Assembly: GCF_002154605.1 (NCBI RefSeq)
Contig: NZ_MUNE01000301.1
Location: forward strand, 1 to 37,224
DNA from: Streptomyces milbemycinicus
GTDB taxonomy: Bacteria > Actinomycetota > Actinomycetes > Streptomycetales > Streptomycetaceae
Direction: 5' to 3'
Length of the DNA stretch: 37,224 bases
Shown: positions 35,070-37,224 of the stretch, piece by piece
How positions within the stretch are numbered: position 1 is the first letter of the stretch
Layout of the letters: each line of letters starts with the position of its first letter
The notes under the pieces: model-generated
Database searches by the model: none
What the model was told of the DNA's origin: nothing
The model's input: the letters and a program-made list of their open reading frames with translations, nothing else
Program-made: the position numbers and the translations under genes

Positions 35070-36011
35070 GTGAACGCCGTAGCCGACGCCCCTCTCTTCC
35101 GCGACCCCGTATATGACGGGGCCGCGGACCCCGTCGCCGTCCACCACCGCCAAAGCGGCGAATGGTGGCTCGTCTACACCAACCGCCGCACCACAGCCCC
35201 AGGTCCTGGCGTCGCCTGGGTGCACGGCACCGACCTGGGCGTGGCCGCGTCCGCGGACGGCGGTCGCACCTGGACCTACCGGGGCACCCTCACCGGTCTG
35301 GACACCGAGTGGGGAAGAAACACCTTCTGGGCTCCGGAGATCATCTGGCACGACGGGCTTTACCACATGTACGTCAGCTACATCCGCGGCGTACCCGACT
35401 CCTGGGATGGCGCCGCCCGTATCCGCCACTACACCAGCCCCGACATGCTGGAGTGGAACTACCACGGGGTGCTGGACCTCGACTCCGACCGGGTCATCGA
35501 CGCGTGCGTGTTCCCACTGCCCGGCGGTGGCTGGCGGATGTGGTTCAAGGACGAATCCCGTGGCTCGCTCACCTGCGCCGCCGACAGCCCGGACCTGTAC
35601 CACTGGCGGCCCATCGGCGTGGTGGTCGATCACCGCGGGCACGAGGGCCCTAACGTCTTCGCACTGGACGGCCACTACTGGATGATCATCGACGAGTGGC
35701 GCGGACAGGGAGTGCTGCGGTCGGACGACCTGACGACCTGGGAACACCAGGGACTGATCCTGGACACGCCGGGCAGCCGTCCTGACGACGGCAACATCGG
35801 CCTCCATGCCGACGTGGTCGTCCAGGGAGAGACGGCCTACATCTTCTATTTCACACATCCCGGCCGCCCCGCGTACACCAACGATGACGACGGCACCCAG
35901 GCCACCCGTCGCTCCTCGCTCCAGGTCGCCGCCGCACGAGTCGTCGACGGCAGACTGCACTGCGACCGCGACGAGCCCGTCCGACTCGATCTGACCCCCA
36001 TGTCCCAGTGA
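35070..36011 (+). CDS. GH43-like glycosidase, intracellular
   Basis: Single-domain five-bladed propeller of the GH43 clan, 313 aa, no signal peptide. Putative catalytic residues are base Asp in RDPVYDGAADPVAV, modulating Asp in DRVIDACVFPLPGGGWRMWFKDE and acid Glu in HEGPNVFALDGHYWMIIDEW. WGRNTFWAPEIIWHDGLYHMYVSYIRG is the usual second-blade block. The start is GTG 35070 with AAGGAAG at 7-base spacing. A seven-residue frame (MSKEDHR, 35050-35073) overlaps this start as GTGA and may be incidental. The substrate is probably an arabinose- or xylose-containing oligosaccharide, by family and neighbours only. It lies between lacI and the GH2 gene on the same strand. Confidence 0.88.
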   Translation: MNAVADAPLFRDPVYDGAADPVAVHHRQSGEWWLVYTNRRTTAPGPGVAWVHGTDLGVAASADGGRTWTYRGTLTGLDTEWGRNTFWAPEIIWHDGLYHMYVSYIRGVPDSWDGAARIRHYTSPDMLEWNYHGVLDLDSDRVIDACVFPLPGGGWRMWFKDESRGSLTCAADSPDLYHWRPIGVVVDHRGHEGPNVFALDGHYWMIIDEWRGQGVLRSDDLTTWEHQGLILDTPGSRPDDGNIGLHADVVVQGETAYIFYFTHPGRPAYTNDDDGTQATRRSSLQVAAARVVDGRLHCDRDEPVRLDLTPMSQ

Positions 36012-36065
36012 CCGCCGAGAGGACCGTGTGACCGGCCCGGTCCACGGCCTCCCGGCCTCCTCCTT

Positions 36066-36080
36066 CCGCGCCGAGCGCGG
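36066..36080 (+). terminator. GC-rich hairpin between GH43 and GH2
   Basis: CCGCGC-CGA-GCGCGG, 55 bases after the GH43 stop. A second stem (36144-36150 with 36162-36168) follows. Either could be a terminator before the GH2 promoter region. Confidence 0.35.
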
Positions 36081-36181
36081 CGAGGACCGGACTCCCTCGC
36101 CCACGCCGCACTGATCAGCCTGCTCACCCTGTGGTCCTGCCCTGCCCGGCGCACCTGCCTGGCCGGGCCCGAAGGCAATAC

Positions 36182-36191
36182 CAACCGTTTG
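36182..36191. promoter_or_regulatory. LacI-type half-palindrome before GH2
   Basis: CAACCGTTTG is symmetric except for one base pair (CAA-x-CG-x-TTG) and has the central CG common in LacI-family operators. It lies 22 bases before the GH2 start codon and 8 bases before its GGAGGA ribosome binding site. Confidence 0.35.
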
Positions 36192-36213
36192 ACCCCGCTA
36201 CGGAGGACGCACC

Positions 36214-36993
36214 ATGACCCTGCATACCCCAGCGAGCCGACGGCTTGCTTCGTACAGCCCGGGTGAGGGTTGTCTGGCGCCGAGGGCGAGCACCATCAGC
36301 GATGCCCAAAGCATCGGTCTGGACGGTCGATGGCGGTTCCGGCTCAACCCGTCGGTCCGGGAGATGACCGAAGGGTTCCAGGAGCCCGGGTTCGACGACT
36401 CGGCATGGGACCACATGCGTGTTCCGGGCCTGTGGCAGATGGAAGGCCTGCGTGACGAGAACGGAGACCTTCTCGATGTGAGCGAGGCCCGCTTCGGTCT
36501 GCCCGCCTACACCAACGTGGTCTACTCGTTCCCCGTGGATCCGCCGCACCCACCGGAGGACAACCCCACCGGCGAGTACCGCCGGGAGTTCGTTCTCGAC
36601 TCCGTCGCTCCCGGTACACGCTGGGTGCTGCGGTTCGAGGGGGTGGACTCGCACTTCACGGTCTGGCTGAACGGCACGGAGCTCGGCTGGGCGACCGGCA
36701 GCCGGCTGCCCGCAGAGTTCGACGCCACCGAGGCGCTTCGGGCGGGGCGCAACGTGCTGGCCGTCCGGGTCCACCAGTGGTCCGCCGGGAGCTACCTCGA
36801 GGACCAGGACATGTGGTGGCTCTCCGGCATCTTCCGCTCCGTCCACCTGATCGAGCGGCGTCCGGGGGCGATCGGTGACCACTTCGTGCACGCGGACTTC
36901 GACCACCGCACCGGCGAGGGACTGCTCCTCGTCGAGTGCGACGTTCCCGCCGTGGTGGACATTCCCGAACTCGGCATCACCGACCTGCCCGCG
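36214..36993 (+). CDS. GH2 beta-galactosidase/glycosidase (N-terminal part, cut by inverted duplication)
   Basis: The first 260 codons of a GH2 enzyme, normally about 1000 residues. The sugar-binding jelly-roll domain is present: LDGRWRFRLNPS, FDDSAWDHMRVPGLWQMEG, YTNVVYSFPVDPPHPPEDNP, GEYRREFVL, VWLNGTELGWATGSRLPAEFD and DQDMWWLSGIFRSV. This is typical of LacZ-type beta-galactosidases. ATG at 36214 follows GGAGGA. The true coding sequence stops matching the family at 36993, where the DNA folds back on itself. The bases after that are an inverted copy of the gene, although the frame stays open to the window edge. The catalytic domain is therefore not visible. It presumably acts with GH43 on imported galactosyl oligosaccharides. 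Confidence 0.88.
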
Positions 36994-37224
36994 TACAGCC
37001 GCGGCGTCTCGGCCGTCCAGGGCTCGATGTGCGCGATCCTGTGCGGCTCGCCCGCGGGCAGGTCGGTGATGCCGAGTTCGGGAATGTCCACCACGGCGGG
37101 AACGTCGCACTCGACGAGGAGCAGTCCCTCGCCGGTGCGGTGGTCGAAGTCCGCGTGCACGAAGTGGTCACCGATCGCCCCCGGACGCCGCTCGATCAGG
37201 TGGACGGAGCGGAAGATGCCGGAG
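36822..37224. repeat. perfect 172-bp inverted repeat with 59-base spacer
   Basis: Bases 36822-36993 are reproduced without mismatch as the reverse complement at 37053-37224, where the window ends, so the arms may be longer. The minus strand of arm 2 plus the spacer reads on as normal GH2 protein (GITDLPAGEPHRIAHIEPWT, then AETPRLY). The spacer is therefore the genuine next part of the gene in reversed orientation, as in a fold-back. Confidence 0.97.

Noticed and set aside
35050..35073. MSKEDHR mini-ORF overlapping the GH43 start
   Set aside because: Its only ribosome-binding-like sequence lies within it and serves the GH43 GTG, so it is probably chance.
36875..37171. Two ~64-codon frames with identical first 40 residues on opposite strands
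   Set aside because: Not genes: they are the same GH2 DNA read from both arms of the inverted repeat.
36994..37224. Continuation of the GH2 frame to the window edge
   Set aside because: The frame stays open but encodes reverse-complemented GH2 DNA. The normal protein continuation is found on the minus strand of the spacer.

Overview
The window is about 70% GC, with GTG and TTG starts, GGAG-type ribosome binding sites and almost exclusively G or C at third codon positions. The protein families (Tat-exported fucosidase, ricin-type CBM13 lectins, GH10/GH62, LacI/GntR regulators, an LplABC-type sugar transporter without its own ATPase) point to a Streptomyces or close relative. No core genes, tRNA, rRNA, insertion sequence, phage gene or CRISPR array is visible. 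It is an accessory plant-polysaccharide locus.

Layout. 1-5240 (+): a 5'-truncated GH42 beta-galactosidase, a GH43 beta-xylosidase and a secreted GH5 endo-glucanase/xyloglucanase with C-terminal beta-sandwich modules. 5310-9641 (-): LacI regulator, FadR-type GntR regulator and Tat-exported GH29 alpha-L-fucosidase. 10307-15803 (+): an L-fucose oxidation operon (L-fuconate dehydratase, fuconolactonase, FucU/RbsD mutarotase, MDR and SDR dehydrogenases, AKR fucose dehydrogenase). 16207-21626 (+): LacI regulator, secreted GH10-GH62 two-enzyme protein behind a CebR-like operator, secreted GH27-CBM13 alpha-galactosidase. 21925-32355 (-): sugar importer (two permeases and a binding lipoprotein), GH31, a broken GH95, GH43 and GH127. 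33878-36993 (+): LacI, intracellular GH43 and the start of a GH2 beta-galactosidase.

The enzymes fit together as a machine for branched hemicellulose, most simply fucosylated xyloglucan plus arabinoxylan. The secreted GH5 and GH10-GH62 cut backbones, and GH29 and GH27 clip fucose and galactose outside the cell. Oligosaccharides enter through the LplABC-like importer. The cytoplasmic GH31, GH43, GH127, GH42 and GH2 remove xylose, arabinose and galactose. Fucose is oxidised through fuconolactone, fuconate and 2-keto-3-deoxyfuconate. The final C-C cleavage enzyme and a fucose importer are not in the window.

Three things stand out. First, the gaps hold gene relics, each the head or tail of a sugar-use gene: a lipoprotein leader at 10104, a CBM6-like tail at 21811, an internally deleted GH95 at 25309-26563, an SDR tail at 32478 and a GH51 head at 33496. 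Second, an 8-base element (CATCCCAT) recurs in the two gaps flanking the GntR/fucosidase block and looks like a fucose regulon operator. Third, the window ends in a perfect 172-bp inverted repeat inside the GH2 gene, probably a fold-back at a contig end.
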